Source of the DNA: Orientallactaga sibirica
Lineage: Eukaryota; Chordata; Mammalia; Rodentia; Dipodidae
DNA length: 64,000 bases
Direction of reading: 5' to 3'
Assembly: GCA_036365145.1 (NCBI GenBank)
Contig: JAEOAD010000029.1
Location: forward strand, 27,123,501 to 27,187,500
Shown: positions 20,471 through 30,763 of the stretch, piece after piece
Layout of the letters: every line of letters starts with the position of its first letter
Position numbering within the stretch: position 1 is the stretch's first letter
The notes under the pieces: model-generated
The model's database searches: none
The model's input: only the letters and a program-made list of their open reading frames with translations
Told to the model about the DNA's origin: nothing
Made by a program: the position numbers and the translations under genes

Positions 20471-21042
20471 ACATGACTTCTGGATGTTTTCAGTGAACTG
20501 ACTTAGCCACAGAGACAGAAGCTCCTTGAATAAGGTAAGAGAGGGCTTAGTGTGGACCCAGCTAGACTGGCCAGTGGCTGAATCACAGCACAGCTGGGGA
20601 GAATGGCTCCAGCGCTGTACTGCACATCCCACTTCGGGAGTTTGAAGGCTACTCTGGGGTCTGATGCTTCAGCAGTTCTGACACAAACAGATGAGAGTGA
20701 GGGACTGGGAGGCCCTCAGTGTTGACTGTAAGTCTGGACTGTGCCTGTGGAAATAGAGTTGGCACTATGTGTAGTCCCAGGAACGGAGCAGGCCTAAGTG
20801 GAAGTCAGATGGAGAGGTCAGGGTTCAAGTTAGGGTGCAAATGCACTAGAACTGGTCACATGGAGTTTGCTAGATTCTGTGCTTAGGAAATGCCTTCAAG
20901 AGAGAAGCTAGACTAGTAAAGCAAGGAGTCCAGGCAAGCAGATCTTCAGCCAGACTCTAAGAGCCGGGTAGGGTGGTGGAAGTAGGCATAGGGTGTTCCA
21001 TCAGCAGATGAACACTGAGAGTGGGACAAAAAGGAGAAGGTT
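20471..21042. other. Unique non-coding DNA
   Basis: No gene or repeat recognised. A donor-like aag|gtaagag at about 20533 has no matching exon. Confidence 0.5.
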
Positions 21043-21144
21043 TTGGGGGCAGGACGCTGTGGACATAGCTCCACTGGTAAAGTGCTTGCCTTGCAAGCAG
21101 GAGGACCCAAGTGCATTCCCCAGTACCCCTATAAACTGCCAGGC

Positions 21145-21293
21145 TTGGGCTGGAGAGATGGCTTAGTGGTTAAAGCATTTGCCTGTCAAGCCAAAGGGCC
21201 CAGGTTCCATTCCCGAGCACTCATGTAAGCCCATGAACAAGGTGGTGCATGCATCTGGAGTCTGTTAACAGTGGCTGAGGGCCCTGGCATGCC

Positions 21294-21333
<40 letters not shown>

Positions 21334-21358
21334 CTATTTTTTAAATACAATACAATAA
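21145..21358 (+). mobile_element. tRNA-derived SINE
   Basis: Full copy with a pure CT array at 21296-21329 and an AATACAATAA tail. Confidence 0.9.
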
Positions 21359-21513
21359 AATAAAATGTCAGGCCTAGTGGCACATACTTGTAACCTGTAC
21401 CTCTAGCACCAGAGAAGTGGAGACAAAGATCCCTGAGGCTCACTGGCTAACAAGTCTAGCATAATTGTTGAGCTCCAAGCCACTGGGAAGCCCTGTCTCA
21501 AAAGAGATGGACA

Positions 21514-21687
21514 AGCCGGGTGTGGTGGCGCACGCCTTTAATCCCAGCACTTGGGAGGCAGAGGTAGGAGGATCGCCGAGAGTTCGAGGCCACCCTGAGA
21601 CTACATAGTTAATTCCAGGTCAGCCTGGACCAGAGTGAGACCCTACCTTGCAAAACCAAAAAAAAAAAAAAAAAAAAGAAAAGAGAG
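21514..21687 (+). mobile_element. B1 SINE, young
   Basis: Full plus-strand B1; perfect 11-bp target-site duplication agagatggaca at 21503-21513 and 21688-21698. Confidence 0.95.
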
Positions 21688-21807
21688 AGAGATGGACAGA
21701 ATTCTGGCCTACACATGCATATGTGCACACACACAAACACATGCACATGTGTGTGCACACACATACATTGCAAATAAATGGAAAGGGCTTGAAAAACTAG
21801 GAGGAAG

Positions 21808-22013
21808 GGGCTGGAGAGATAAGGCACTTGCCTGCAAAGCCAAAGGACCTTGGTTCAATTCCCTAGGACCCACTTAAGCCAGATGGCACATGCATCTGGA
21901 ATTTGTTTGCAGTGGCTGGAGGTCCTGGTGCGCCCATTCTTTCCCTCTCTCTGCCTCTCTCTCAAATAAATAAAATAAAATAAAATAAAATAAAATAAAA
22001 TAAATGAATAAAA
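21808..22013 (+). mobile_element. tRNA-derived SINE with long AAAAT tail
   Basis: Head lacks the usual ggcttagcggtt stretch (agagataaggcacttg). (TAAAA)n tail at about 21966-22004. Target-site duplication taggaggaaggg at 21798-21809 and 22016-22027. Confidence 0.93.
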
Positions 22014-22029
22014 GTTAGGAGGAAGGGCT

Positions 22030-22540
22030 AAATCAGGCCTGGCCTCAAGTTGGGGCTGGACAGAAGAAGTGGTATTCTGGGCAGCATGTTTATCCAAGGA
22101 TTGCGGAATCTTCAGTGGGAGTGGACCGAAGGCATCATTCAGAGTCTAGAAGCTGTATGCCCAGATTGCATATGAAGGGGACTCAGCAGACAAGGGCCGA
22201 AGAGTGAGCCAGCTCAAAGGACAAGACCTGTAAGTCCTTGGGGATTTGGGTGTATATGAAGTGGTATTGCAGAGTCTGAAACTCCAGCCCTCAGAGTGTG
22301 AAGATTGGAGACCAGCTTCCTCACCCACAGAGCAAGGCAGAAGAGGACCTCCCGGACCACCCCTTTTGGGTGCCGTCCGCATCCTGTGTAAGCACATAGG
22401 CTGCAGCTCATGAGCCTCCTTGTGTTGCGATGGTCCTTGGTGTATGGACCTGGGCAGTCCCAGAATCTGTGCTCCCTTCCTTTGAGGGCCAGGTCTTAGG
22501 ATATTCTACCTGGGCCTGAGGCTTCCTGTTCGGGTCAGGT
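22030..22540. other. Unique non-coding DNA
   Basis: No recognised repeat or gene; overlapping minus-strand frames at 22146-22411 are unremarkable. Confidence 0.5.
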
Positions 22541-22544
22541 ATGC

Positions 22545-22745
22545 AGGGCTCTCACATGGATTATCCCTTCTCATCCTCCCAGCACGCCTGCAAGGCACAG
22601 GACTCCTACCATCTGCTCTGGTATTTCAGAAATGAGGAAATGCTCACAAACTCAGAGAAGTCACAGCCTACAGCAAGTTCTCACAGCAAAGTTCAGTGAC
22701 AGTTCCTGCCAGTGTCCAGGTCTCCTGACTCCGTATGTTGTTCAG
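22545..22745 (-). mobile_element. MIR SINE (ancient)
   Basis: Reverse MIR order: ccttctcatcctcccagc, atttcagaaatgaggaaatg, ctcagagaagtcac, gtgtccaggtctcctgac. Confidence 0.65.
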
Positions 22746-22774
22746 GATCCTCTGCAGCCTGATGAATGCTACAG

Positions 22775-22985
22775 TCTGGGGCTGGAAGGCAGCTCAGTGG
22801 GTAAAGTGCTTGCTACACAAGCGTGAGGACCTGACATCGCATTCCCAGTTCCCACATAAAATACTGGGTTGTGGTGGCTTGCACTTGTAATCCCAGCATC
22901 AAGGAAATTTAGGGAATTCCTGGGGCTCACTGGCTGTAGTCCACTGAATCTGAGCTCTAAGTTCAACCAATCTCTTAAAAAGAAG
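22775..22985 (+). mobile_element. B4/ID-B1 type dimeric SINE
   Basis: ID-like head with gtgcttgctacacaagcg, then cacttgtaatcccagcatc and cctggggctcactggct. Tail replaced by the next SINE. Confidence 0.75.
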
Positions 22986-22987
22986 TC

Positions 22988-23200
22988 TTGGGCTGGAGAA
23001 ATGGCTCAGCAGTTAAGGTGCTTACCTACAAAGCCTAATGACCAGGGATCAATTCCTCAGTATCTTCGTAAAGTCAGATGCATAAGGTGGTGCACGCATC
23101 TGGAGTTTGTTTACAGTGGCTGGCGGCCCTGGTATGTCCATTGTCTCTGTCTCTGTTTATCTATATACACTTGCAAATAAATTTTAAAAAAATTTTTTTA
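22988..23200 (+). mobile_element. tRNA-derived SINE
   Basis: Full copy, tail AAATAAATTTTAAAA, directly followed by the B1 target sequence. Confidence 0.9.
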
Positions 23201-23212
23201 AAGTCGCATTAA

Positions 23213-23351
23213 GCTGGGCGTGGTGGCGCATGTCTTTAATCCCAGAGGCAGAGATAGGAGGATCACTGTGAGTTCGAGGCCACCCTGAGACTACATAGTT
23301 AACTCCAGGTCAGCCTGGGCCAGAGTGAGACCTTACCTTGAAAAAAAAAAA
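23213..23351 (+). mobile_element. B1 SINE with 12-bp target-site duplication
   Basis: B1 lacking the agcacttggg block; perfect duplication aagtcgcattaa at 23201-23212 and 23352-23363. Confidence 0.95.
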
Positions 23352-23377
23352 AAGTCGCATTAAAAAGAAAAGAATGG

Positions 23378-23606
23378 AGATGGGCTGGGAAGATTGCTCA
23401 GTGGTTAAAAACATGTAAAGCCGGTTGCAAAAGATAGTGCATATATTTGTTAGTTTGCAGTGCCAAAAAGCCCTAACACATGCACACACACATACATATA
23501 CAAATAGAATGTTAAGATGGAGAAATTAGAGGAAGATACCCACTGTTGACCTCTGACCTCAATACACAGGCACACCCCTACACAGTGTGTCCATACACTT
23601 ACAACA

Positions 23607-23641
<35 letters not shown>
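23378..23641 (+). mobile_element. Deleted tRNA SINE joined to a B4-type tail and (CA)n
   Basis: A tRNA SINE with its B-box region deleted (aaaaacatgtaaagccgg) runs to about 23490. A B4-like tail follows (ttgacctctgacctcaat) and ends in a (CA)n array at 23610-23641. Confidence 0.65.
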
Positions 23642-23642
<1 letters not shown>

Positions 23643-23644
<2 letters not shown>

Positions 23645-23835
23645 GCTGGAGAGATGGCTCAGCAGTTACAGCGCCTGCCTGCAAAGCCTAATGATCCGGG
23701 TTTGATTTCCCCAGTATCCATGTAAGGTCAGATGCAGAAAGGGACACATGCATCTGGAGTTTGCAGCAGGTAGAGGCTCTGGTGTGTCCTCTCTCTTTTT
23801 CTCCTTGCAAATAAATTAATTAACTAATTAAAAAA
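23643..23835 (+). mobile_element. tRNA-derived SINE
   Basis: Starts cleanly at the end of the CA array; core shortened; tail AAATTAATTAAC. Confidence 0.88.
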
Positions 23836-24189
23836 GACAAAGCAAAACAAAAAAGAATTTCATGTTCTTTAGGAATGAAGTTGGGCATTCCTAGGAGGGG
23901 CAAACATGGACAACCATGTCAGGAAGTGTGCACCGGGAACAGCCAGTGAGATCACATCCACAGTTGGGACTCGGTGCCTACTCTGCACCAGGTTTGTTTA
24001 GGAATTCTGGACCCCAGAGTCCTGAGGCAAAGAGGCTAAATGTGCTGCCTGGGGTCATGCATGCATGCATGCATGGGGTGAGAGTTCTAAGCAGGGAGAT
24101 AGAGCCCTCCCACTTGGCCACAGAGCAATGTGGAGAAGCCCCCTGGGTTCAGAGTGGCTATTAGCTCCAGAAAGGATTTCCTGTTTAAA

Positions 24190-24372
24190 AAAATATTTGT
24201 TTGTTTATTTATTTATTTGCAAGCAGAGTGACAGAGAGAATGAGAGTGGCCTTGCAAATGAACCCCATATGCATGCACCGCTTTGTGCATCTGGATTTAT
24301 GTGGATACTGGGGCATTGAGCAGGGTTTTCAGGCTTGGTAGGCTTAACCACTGAGCAATTTCTCTAGCCTCT
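24190..24372 (-). mobile_element. tRNA-derived SINE, diverged
   Basis: Reverse copy: tttatttatttgcaagcaga to gcaatttctctagcc; lacks the cagggcctccagccac block. Confidence 0.82.
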
Positions 24373-25290
24373 GCTTCATAGGCTGCATTTGAGTGAGAGG
24401 ACGATAGGGTCTTAACACGAGGTGTTACCCTGCACTGAGGTTGTGGCAGCCTCTTGCCTGGTGTTAGCACATCTCATGAAGCAGCAGCTCATGGCCTGTG
24501 GTGGGTTTTGTGACTGATAGGGTGATGGTTTGAGCTGGGCGGTCCCTTATTGACTAGTCCGCTTTGGTTGAGGTCCCGCTTCCTGGTCTAACTGTACACT
24601 CTGCTGCCTCACTGAGCTTTGAAGCTTATATCCTCTGATGCCAGCAGGTTATTTCTTGGTCAGTGGTGAATACAGGGGATTTTTCTCCACCCCAGCAGCT
24701 TAAAGGCTTTCTGAGCTGTGGTGGTCCCTCCTTGCCATCAGGGGGCACCATGCAAAGTGGAGCTTCCTCTGAGTACTTCCTCTAAGCCCTTTTCCTTTGG
24801 GTGGGTCAACAGGCAGTGGTAGCTTTTGAGCTCATCAGACCACACCTGTTGGATTTAAATGTTCATTCTTGTATTTTCTGTGATGTGGGGCTCTTATATC
24901 TATAGCATATTTATGATTTGGGAAATGTGACCATCACGGTCATATGGATCTTCTGAGTTAGCAGAGATAATGCATTTATTTCTAGAAGGTTTTAGGATTA
25001 AAAGCACTTGTCTTGATTGGTTGGAAGTTGTTACGCCCAGTGTGTCTGTAATTAGAATATTCCATTCTTCAACTGCAGTGCACACCATTAGAAAAGTAAT
25101 TTGCTGGGTGGTTTCAAAAACGACCATTTAAATTAATTCAAAAGCGTAAGATGGAAAATACTAGGTAAGTAGCAAACACATCTTCCATACTGTTTTTTTG
25201 TTGCATGGATTTTATATTGTTTTGAGCTAGATTCAAGCCATATATATAACATGAGGAGTCATTAACAGCAACCTCAGCCACCTGTACAAA
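24373..25290. other. Unique DNA with a CTCF-like motif
   Basis: No repeats seen. Holds the motif at 24732-24750, and an AT-rich second half (24840-25260). Confidence 0.5.
24732..24750 (+). promoter_or_regulatory. Candidate CTCF binding site
   Basis: ttgccatcagggggcacca matches nearly every strongly constrained position of the 19-bp CTCF consensus, including CCAtCAGGGGGCaC. It lies in unique DNA, not in a SINE. Occupancy cannot be judged from sequence. Confidence 0.6.
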
Positions 25291-25479
25291 GTCCTTTATT
25301 TATGTATTTGAAAGACAGAGAGCGAGAAAGAGAATGGGCGATCCAGGGCCTCTACCCACTACAAACTCCAGATGTATGTGCCATCTTGTGCATGTGGCTT
25401 ACGTGAGTAATGGGGAATTGAACTGGGTCCTTAGGCTTTGCAGACAAGTGTCTTAACTGCCAAGCCATCTCTCCAGCCC
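25291..25479 (-). mobile_element. tRNA-derived SINE
   Basis: Reverse copy ending ccatctctccagccc; part of the gcatgcacc core is missing. Confidence 0.88.
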
Positions 25480-25864
25480 ATAAAATCCTTGTGTTTATGG
25501 GGTAGTGGATACATTGCATAAGTCTATGCATGTGCTGGCTCCGTCCTCATGCTGCAAGTTGCTGGACTAGAGACAACTTTTGGAAAAACTTCCCTTGGTG
25601 TTGTCAAGTAGGTTGAATTTGTAAAATTGTCATCTTTTCCTGTGACCTTCTTCACTCTCTGTGCTCCAGGTGCAGAGTGTGCTTGTAGTTCACCTTCAGG
25701 GCCTATGTAGCTGTCAGCTGGAAAGGACTTGATACTCTGATTCATTCCTCACTGCTGATCTATCTCAAAAGAAATTTTCTAGATGATTCTTTAAGCCAAA
25801 GATATGACTGTGTAATAGTGGAATTTCAGTCTTCTGGGGCAGTCTAGAGAGGGAAGAGAGATTC
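25480..25864. other. Unique non-coding DNA
   Basis: Nothing recognised. Confidence 0.5.
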
Positions 25865-25865
25865 T

Positions 25866-26032
25866 TTTTTTTTTTTTTTTTTTTTAAATAAGTTTTTCGA
25901 GGTAGGGTCTCACTCTAGTCCAGGCTGACCTGAAATTCACTATATAGTATCAGGGTGGCCTTGAATTCACGAGGATTCTCCTACCTCTGCCTCCCTAGTG
26001 CTGGGATTAAAGGTGTGTACCACCACTCCTGG
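25866..26032 (-). mobile_element. B1 SINE
   Basis: Reverse B1 with a T20-class tail, ending ccaccactcctggc. Confidence 0.88.
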
Positions 26033-26152
26033 CTAAGACTCTTCTATTGTTCTGGAAGTACAGAACTCAGGTATCTACATGAGCCCTTTGGGGTTTTTAT
26101 TTGTTTGCTAAGTGTTTAGTAGTCTTACTCCCCCCACCCCCTACCACCATTG

Positions 26153-26200
26153 GTTTTTCAAGGTAGGGTCTTGCTCTAGTCTAGGCTGATCTGGAATTTA
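26153..26200 (-). mobile_element. B1 SINE 3' fragment
   Basis: Reverse B1 tail to ctgatctggaattta, cut off exactly where the 38-bp minisatellite starts. Confidence 0.8.
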
Positions 26201-26201
26201 C

Positions 26202-26425
26202 CTTTGTGCCCTGTTCCCCATCTTGCCTCCCTCTTTCCCCTTTGTGCCCTGTTCCCCATCTTGCCTCCCTCTTTCCCCTTTGTGCCCTGTTCCCCGTCTT
26301 GCCTCCCTCTTTCTCCATTGTTCCCTGTTCCCCATCTTGCCTCCCTCCTTCCCCTTTGTGCCCTGTTCCCCATCTTGCCTTCCTCTTTCCTCTTTGTACA
26401 CTGATTCCCATCTTAGCTTCCTTTT
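26202..26425. repeat. 38-bp minisatellite, about six units
   Basis: Units start at 26202, 26240, 26278, 26316, 26354 and 26392, a constant period of 38. Each begins ctttgtgccctgttcccc and continues catcttgcctccctctttcc with small differences. The array is C/T-rich on the plus strand. Confidence 0.96.
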
Positions 26426-26639
26426 TGCTTATACACTTTTTTCTTTTATTTCCTCCTCTTTTCTCATCACTTCTTATTCCTTGGTCATGGTCCATCTTGC
26501 TTATATTCCCTCTCACATTCCCTTATTTACATACGTGCAAACATTAAAAATTAAGATTTTTGTTTTTTCTGGGCCCGAGTTACTGTACTTGCAATATATT
26601 TTTTTTTTCCAGTTCCATCTATTTTCCTGGAATTTCTTT

Positions 26640-26778
26640 TTTCAAGGTAGGGTCTCACTCTAGCTCAGGCTGACCTGGAATTCACTATGTAGTCTCAGGG
26701 TGACCTCAAACTCTCAGAGATCCTTCTACCTCTGCCTCCAAGTGCTGGGATTAAAGGCGTACACCACCATGCCCGGCT
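26640..26778 (-). mobile_element. B1 SINE in L1
   Basis: Reverse B1 from caaggtagggtctcactc to ccatgcccggc. The neighbouring words cctggaatttc and ttggaattttc may be its target duplication. Confidence 0.88.
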
Positions 26779-27285
26779 TGGAATTTTCATACCTATTTTC
26801 CTTTACATCTGAGTAAAACACCATGTATATGTACAGTATTTTTATTATTCAATTATCAGTTGATAGATATCTGTTGATTCTGTTTTCTAGCTATTATGAT
26901 TAGAGCAACAATAATTATCAATGTACAAGTATCTCTGTGGTAGAGTATAGAGTCCTTTGGATATATGCCCAGGAGTGGTCTAGCTAGGGCATTGGTAGTT
27001 CAATTTTTAACTTTTTGAGAAATGTCCACACCGATTTCCATAGCAGCTACCCCAGTTTACACTCCCATCAACAGTGAATAAGAGTTTCCTTGCAACCTTG
27101 CCAGCATTTGTTGTCATCAGTTTTCTCAATGATAGCCACTCTGTCTAGAGCAAGATGAAACCGCAAAATGGTTTTAGTTTGCATTTCCTCGATGGCTAAG
27201 GATGTTGAACAGTTTTTTATATCTGTTGTCCATTTGTGTTTGTTTTGAAAACAGTTCAGTTCATTAGCCCACTTTTTGATTGGCA

Positions 27286-27480
27286 GTTATATATATATAT
27301 AAGAGACAAAGAGAGGGAAAGAGAGAGAGGATGAGAATGGGTGCACCAGTGCCTCCAGCCACTGCAAACGAACTCCAGATGCGTGCTCCCCCCCACCCCC
27401 GTGCATCTGGCCTACGTGGGACCTGGAGAATCGAACTGGGATCCTTAGGCTTTGCAGGCAAACACCTTAACCACTAAGCC
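27286..27480 (-). mobile_element. tRNA-derived SINE in L1
   Basis: Reverse copy preceded by a short TA tract; ends aaccactaagcc, so the first bases of its head are missing. Confidence 0.88.
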
Positions 27481-27535
27481 CAGTTTTGTTTTTTTAAGGT
27501 GTTTAGTTTTTACAGTTTTTAAAAAATATATTCTA

Positions 27536-27740
27536 GCCGGGCGTGGTGGCGCACGCCTTTAATCCCAGCACTCAGGAGGCAGAGGTAGAAGGATCGCTGA
27601 GAGTTCGAGGCCACCCTGAGACCACATAGTTAATTCCAGGTCAGCCTGGACCAGAGTGAGACCCTACCTTGCAAAACCAAAAACAAAAACAAACAAACAA
27701 ACAAACAAACAAAAAATTATATATATATATATATATATAT
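27536..27740 (+). mobile_element. B1 SINE in L1 with (CAAA)n and (TA)n
   Basis: Intact young B1 (agccgggcgtggtggcgcac). The tail grew to a CAAA array (27683-27712) followed by a TA tract (27717-27740), and L1 resumes with tctagaaatcaactcc. Confidence 0.92.
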
Positions 27741-28104
27741 TCTAGAAATCAACTCCCTGTCTGATGTTTAGCTGGCAAAGATTTTTCTCCCATTATGTAG
27801 GCTTTCTGTTTGCTCTACTGATAGTTTCCTTTGCTGTACAGAAAGTTTTTAATTTCTTTTTTTAGATATGTAAGTTCATTTATTTGTTTTGTTTTATAAT
27901 TTCATTTTTCTTAATTATGAACTCTATTGTATGAGCATATTACATGTTGATCATAATACTTTTAATTTCATGTAGTCCAATTTGTTGACTCTTGGGACTA
28001 TTTCCTGTGCTATTGGAGTCCTCTTCAGAAAGAGCTTATGTATACCTATAACTTCCAGTGCATTGTTTGTTTTCCTCTAGTATTTTCAGCATTCTGGCTT
28101 GACA

Positions 28105-28268
28105 TAAAGATTTTTTTTTTTTTTTTTTTTTTCGAGGTAGGGTTTCACTCTAGCCCAGGCTGACCTGGAATTCACTATGTAGTCTCAGTGTGGCCTCGAA
28201 CTCATGGTGATCCTCCTACCTCTGCCTCCTGAGTGCTGGGATTAAAGGCGTGCGCCACCACACCTGGC
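28105..28268 (-). mobile_element. B1 SINE in L1
   Basis: Reverse B1 with T22-class tail. The duplicate acataaagattttt on both sides (about 28102 and 28269) is a target-site duplication. Confidence 0.92.
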
Positions 28269-28304
28269 AACATAAAGATTTTTAATCCATTTTGAATAGA
28301 AGAT

Positions 28305-28446
28305 TTTTTTTAATTTTAATTTCCATTTTTGACAGAGAAGAAGTTTTTGCAAAAAAACTCCAGATGCATGTGTTTTTTAATCTTTTACTTGGGTCCTTTT
28401 ATTTAGTTTTGCAGCAAGTGACAGCCAGAAGCCATCTCTCCAGCCC
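28305..28446 (-). mobile_element. tRNA-derived SINE, badly eroded
   Basis: Only the core (actccagatgcatgtg) and head (gccatctctccagccc) are clear. Confidence 0.65.
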
Positions 28447-28454
28447 TATTTTTT

Positions 28455-28558
28455 TTTTTTTTGTTTGTTTGTTTTTTTCAAGCCCAGGATGGCAAATGAA
28501 CTCCAGATGCCACCTATCCTGACTGCTGGGATTAAAGGCGTGTGCCACCACACCTGGC
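28455..28558 (-). mobile_element. Chimeric SINE fragment (B1 with tRNA-SINE core)
   Basis: B1-like tail and aagcccagg, then tgaactccagatgccacc from the tRNA SINE core, then gctgggattaaaggcgtgtg from B1. This mixed order is not seen in other copies here. Confidence 0.6.
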
Positions 28559-28561
28559 ATC

Positions 28562-28745
28562 TTTTGTTTTGTTTTGTTTTGTTTTGTTTTGTTTTGTTTT
28601 GTTTTGTTTTGTTCCTGAGGTAAGGTTTCACTGTAGTCCAGGCTGACCTGGGTCCCATGTCTCAGGCTGACCTTGAACTCATGGCAATCCTCCTATCTCT
28701 GCTACTTGGGACTGGGATTAAAGGCGTGCACCACCATGCCTGGCT
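28562..28745 (-). mobile_element. B1 SINE with (GTTTT)n tail
   Basis: A pure GTTTT array of about ten units (28562-28611) is the expanded reverse A-rich tail of a diverged B1 ending ccaccatgcctggc. Confidence 0.9.
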
Positions 28746-28819
28746 TTTTTTCCCTCAATAATAAAAGTGACCCTAGAATGTTTTATTGTTGGTTTGTTTA
28801 GGGTGGAGTTTTGTTTTGA

Positions 28820-28976
28820 TTTTTTTTTTTTTGGTTTTTCGAGGTAGGGTCTCACTCTGGCCCAGGCTGACCTGGAATTAACTATGTAGTCTCAGGGTGG
28901 CCTCGAACTCTCGACGATCCTCCTACCTCTGCCTCCCGAGTGCTGGGATTAAAGGCGTGCGCCACCACGCCCGGCT
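28820..28976 (-). mobile_element. B1 SINE, young
   Basis: Near-consensus reverse B1 ending ccaccacgcccggc. gttttgatttttttt on both sides is its target duplication. Confidence 0.93.
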
Positions 28977-28984
28977 GTTTTGAT

Positions 28985-29197
28985 TTTTTTTATGAGGGGG
29001 GGGGAGAGGATGAGAATTGGCACTCCAGGGCCTCCAACCACTATAATCGAACTCTAGGCACCACTTTGTGTGCATGTGCAACCTTATGCACTTGCATCAC
29101 CTTCTGAGTCTGGCTTATAGGGGATCTGAAGAGTCAAACATGGATCCTTAGGCTTCCCAGGCAAGCACCTTAGCTGCTAAGGCATCTCTCCAGCCCA
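28985..29197 (-). mobile_element. tRNA-derived SINE, diverged
   Basis: Reverse copy with a G9 run at its start and an extra 'gtgtgcatgtgcaaccttatgc' type insertion in the core. Confidence 0.8.
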
Positions 29198-29222
<25 letters not shown>

Positions 29223-29228
<6 letters not shown>

Positions 29229-29329
29229 TCTTTCCTTCCTTCCTTCCTTCCTTCCTTCCTTCCTTCCTTCCTTCCTTCCTTCCTTCCTTCCTCCCTCCCT
29301 CCCTCCCTCCCTTCTTTCTTTCTTTCTTT
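29223..29329. repeat. (TTCC)n, (CCCT)n, (TTTC)n polypyrimidine tract
   Basis: About 107 C/T-only bases, more than 14 TTCC units followed by CCCT units; attached to the tail of the next reverse B1. Confidence 0.97.
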
Positions 29330-29455
29330 TTTGAGGTAAGGTCTCACTTTAGCCCAGGGTGACCTGAAATTCACTATATAGTCCCATGCTGGCCTTAAAC
29401 TCATTCTGTCTCCTGAGTGCTGGGATTAATGGTGTGCATCACCACACCCAGCTTT
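29330..29455 (-). mobile_element. B1 SINE
   Basis: Reverse B1 with a deletion between cttaaactcatt and ctgtctcctgagtgctgg. Confidence 0.85.
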
Positions 29456-29477
29456 CTTTTTGGATTTATTTATTTAT

Positions 29478-29525
29478 TTTGGTTTTTCGAGGTAGGGTGT
29501 CACTTTAGCCCAGACTGACTTGGAA
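29478..29525 (-). mobile_element. B1 SINE 3' fragment
   Basis: Stops at gacttggaattgg; the 5' part is missing. Confidence 0.75.
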
Positions 29526-29565
29526 TTGGCTTGGATTTTTAAAAAACCTTTTAAAAAACTTTTTG

Positions 29566-29640
29566 AGCCGGGCGTGGTGGCACACGTCTTTAATTCCAGC
29601 ACTCGGGAGGCAGAGGTAGGAAGATCAAAGTCAAAGACAA
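29566..29640 (+). mobile_element. B1 SINE 5' fragment
   Basis: Starts with gagccgggcgtggtggcac and breaks off after aggaagatcaaag. With the reverse fragment just before it, it makes an incomplete inverted pair. Confidence 0.82.
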
Positions 29641-29989
29641 AACAAGTCAGTCTTTTTTACCTTGAAAGACAAAACAAAACAAAACTTTTTTTTTCCTTTT
29701 TCATTTTTTTTTATTTATATTATTCTGATTTTACATTCATGGTATTGGTTCCGTTGCCTCCTTCCTGTCCTCCCACTTTCAAAGGGGCCCTCATCAATGG
29801 GGAATGTGGGTTGTGCATTGTGAGGTTAGTCCAGAGTTCTGGGGTGTAGGCCTCAGTCTCAAAACAAAACTTTTTGATGGCTTCCATAATTATAGATAAT
29901 AAACCATGATAATTTCCTCTCCTACCTCATTCTCCCCCTCTCAAATCCACTCTCCATCGCCTTCCCTCCCCCTTCCAATTAATCTCTCT

Positions 29990-30036
<47 letters not shown>

Positions 30037-30172
30037 TTTTGGTTTTTCAAGATAGGGTTTCACTCTGGTCCAGGCTGACATGGAATTAACTATGTAGTTT
30101 CAGAGTGGCCTTGAACTCATGGCACTCCTCCTACCTCTGCCTCCCGAGTGCTGGGATTAAAGGCCCGACTTC
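29990..30172 (-). mobile_element. B1 SINE with (TTTA)n tail
   Basis: A TTTA array at 29990-30040 leads into a reverse B1 that lacks its 5' end (stops at attaaaggcccgac). Confidence 0.88.
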
Positions 30173-30763
30173 TCTTTTATTTTGATGCCATCTTTTCCTC
30201 TTATTATGAAGGTCATGTGTAGGTAGTGTCAGGCACTGCAAGGTTATGACTATCAAGGCCATTTTGTGTCTGGAAGATTGTATTGTAAGCTGTCCTACCC
30301 TGCCTTTGACTCATATTCTTTCTATCACCTCTTCTGCAAATGGGCCCTTTACCTTGGAGGGTGTGATAGAGATGTCTCAGTGCTAAACACTCCACTGTCA
30401 TCTTTTCTCTACACTGTGGTGACTTTTGAGTTACCCCAGTTGTTACTACCATTTGAAAAGAGAAGTTTCTTGAACCAAAAGTGAGAGTAGCATTAACATA
30501 TGGGTATGACATCAAAAAAAGGGCTTATAGGCCAGACAACAGCAGGTGTTGTCTCCACTAGGGCTCGTGACCTCCCCTGCTGTGACTAGATTTCCAGTGC
30601 TAGGCATTTATTCCCTCCCATGGAGCGGGCCTCCAGTCCCATTAGAGAATAGTTGGTTCCTTCATAACAGACATGCCACTATTGCACCAGTTGGCACATT
30701 TGGCCTGGCTGGCCAATCTTAAAGTTCTCAGAGTCCACTGCTGTTTACCTTCTCCACCTTATT

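Larger units (their letters stand above)
21045..21765 (+). mobile_element. B4/ID-B1 type dimeric SINE split by two SINEs
   Basis: Three pieces: head 21045-21142, B1-like middle 21360-21502, and tail 21699-21765 with CA/TG-rich sequence. Interrupted by a tRNA SINE and a B1. Confidence 0.75.
26430..28300 (-). mobile_element. Rodent L1 LINE, antisense, interrupted
   Basis: Plus-strand text is the reverse of L1 ORF2 end and beyond: cagttccatctattttcctg near 26610, ggatatatgcccaggagtgg near 26960, cccatcaacagtgaataag near 27067, tttgcatttcctcgatggc near 27180, and ctgatgtttagctggcaaag near 27760. Cut by SINEs at 26640, 27300, 27536 and 28105. Frame destroyed. Confidence 0.85.

Noticed and set aside
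26202..26425. CRISPR-like array
   Set aside because: Direct repeats of 38 bases but no unique spacers; it is a tandem minisatellite in vertebrate DNA.
26181..26663. Overlapping long repetitive open frames that look like a repeat protein
   Set aside because: They are read-through of the 38-bp minisatellite in several phases and both strands.
26430..28300. Functional L1 ORF2
   Set aside because: Only antisense 3' pieces remain, with stops, frameshifts and four SINE insertions.
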